A DNA stretch of 64,000 nucleotides from Ktedonosporobacter rubrisoli (lineage in GTDB: Bacteria > Chloroflexota > Ktedonobacteria > Ktedonobacterales > Ktedonobacteraceae). Numbering within the stretch: position 1 is the first letter of the stretch; every line of letters begins with the position of its first letter. This document shows, piece by piece, positions 63,885-64,000 of this stretch. The notes under the pieces are model-generated. The model saw nothing but the letters and a program-made list of their open reading frames with translations. It searched no databases and was not told the DNA's origin. The stretch is taken from contig NZ_CP035758.1 of assembly GCF_004208415.1 (NCBI RefSeq), positions 2,976,001 through 3,040,000 of the forward strand. The letters are read 5' to 3'. The translations under genes were made by a program, and so were the position numbers.

Positions 63885-64000
63885 AGAATTATCTCCTTTT
63901 GCTGGATGCGAAGATTTTTTCTGCCTCTGCAACCTGAGAACACTGCTATTCATTAATGCCTGCTTCGCAGCAAGAATGTGAGGACAAATAGAAACGCTCC

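Overview
The window looks like chromosomal DNA from a Chloroflexota bacterium of the Ktedonobacteria type. This is inferred from three very large MalT-like (LAL) LuxR regulators, many family 5 solute-binding lipoproteins, a LuxR/small protein/DUF4386 module, a carotenoid oxygenase, an orphan class I lanthipeptide precursor and strong AAGGAGG ribosome sites. I see no rRNA, tRNA, CRISPR array, prophage or complete insertion sequence.

Left part (1-31.2 kb). A truncated MFS transporter is followed by a PadR regulator, a carotenoid oxygenase, two GNAT acetyltransferases and a solitary acetylglutamate kinase. A carbohydrate-oriented block follows: a double-SIS sugar isomerase, an NTF2-fold protein behind a very clear promoter/operator, an oligopeptide-type ABC importer (binding protein and two permeases, no ATPase), a nitrilase-family amidase, a GntR-LacI chimeric regulator, a GH38 alpha-mannosidase, and a PhyH dioxygenase with an AraC regulator. 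Next come LAL regulator 1, a DUF1579 lipoprotein, a quinone-oxidoreductase-like enzyme, LAL regulator 2, a CocE/NonD hydrolase and a DrrAB-type ABC-2 exporter.

Middle part (31.2-46.3 kb, all minus strand). This holds an aminotransferase, an M20 dipeptidase, a 67-residue orphan class I lanthipeptide precursor, two nearly identical oligopeptide-binding lipoproteins from a tandem duplication, two beta-lactamase-fold serine hydrolases, a third binding-protein gene broken by a one-base frameshift, and a third serine hydrolase. It reads as a peptide capture and processing island without its own permeases. The lanthipeptide precursor has no modification enzymes in view.

Right part (47.3-64 kb). A complete fructoselysine (frl) operon in the order C-A-B-D-R is followed by LAL regulator 3 with a small protein and a DUF4386 membrane protein. 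Then come a MerR regulator with a textbook 20-bp-spacer promoter, a standalone NIF3/CutA-like protein and an eRF1-like (baeRF/Vms1) protein. The last cluster is an acyl-CoA operon on the minus strand: ADP-forming acyl-CoA synthetase, DUF35 protein, enoyl-CoA hydratase and a thiolase-fold protein lacking the catalytic cysteine.

Two coding sequences (frlD and the third binding protein) carry apparent one-base deletions in C/G runs. These may be real mutations or homopolymer sequencing errors.
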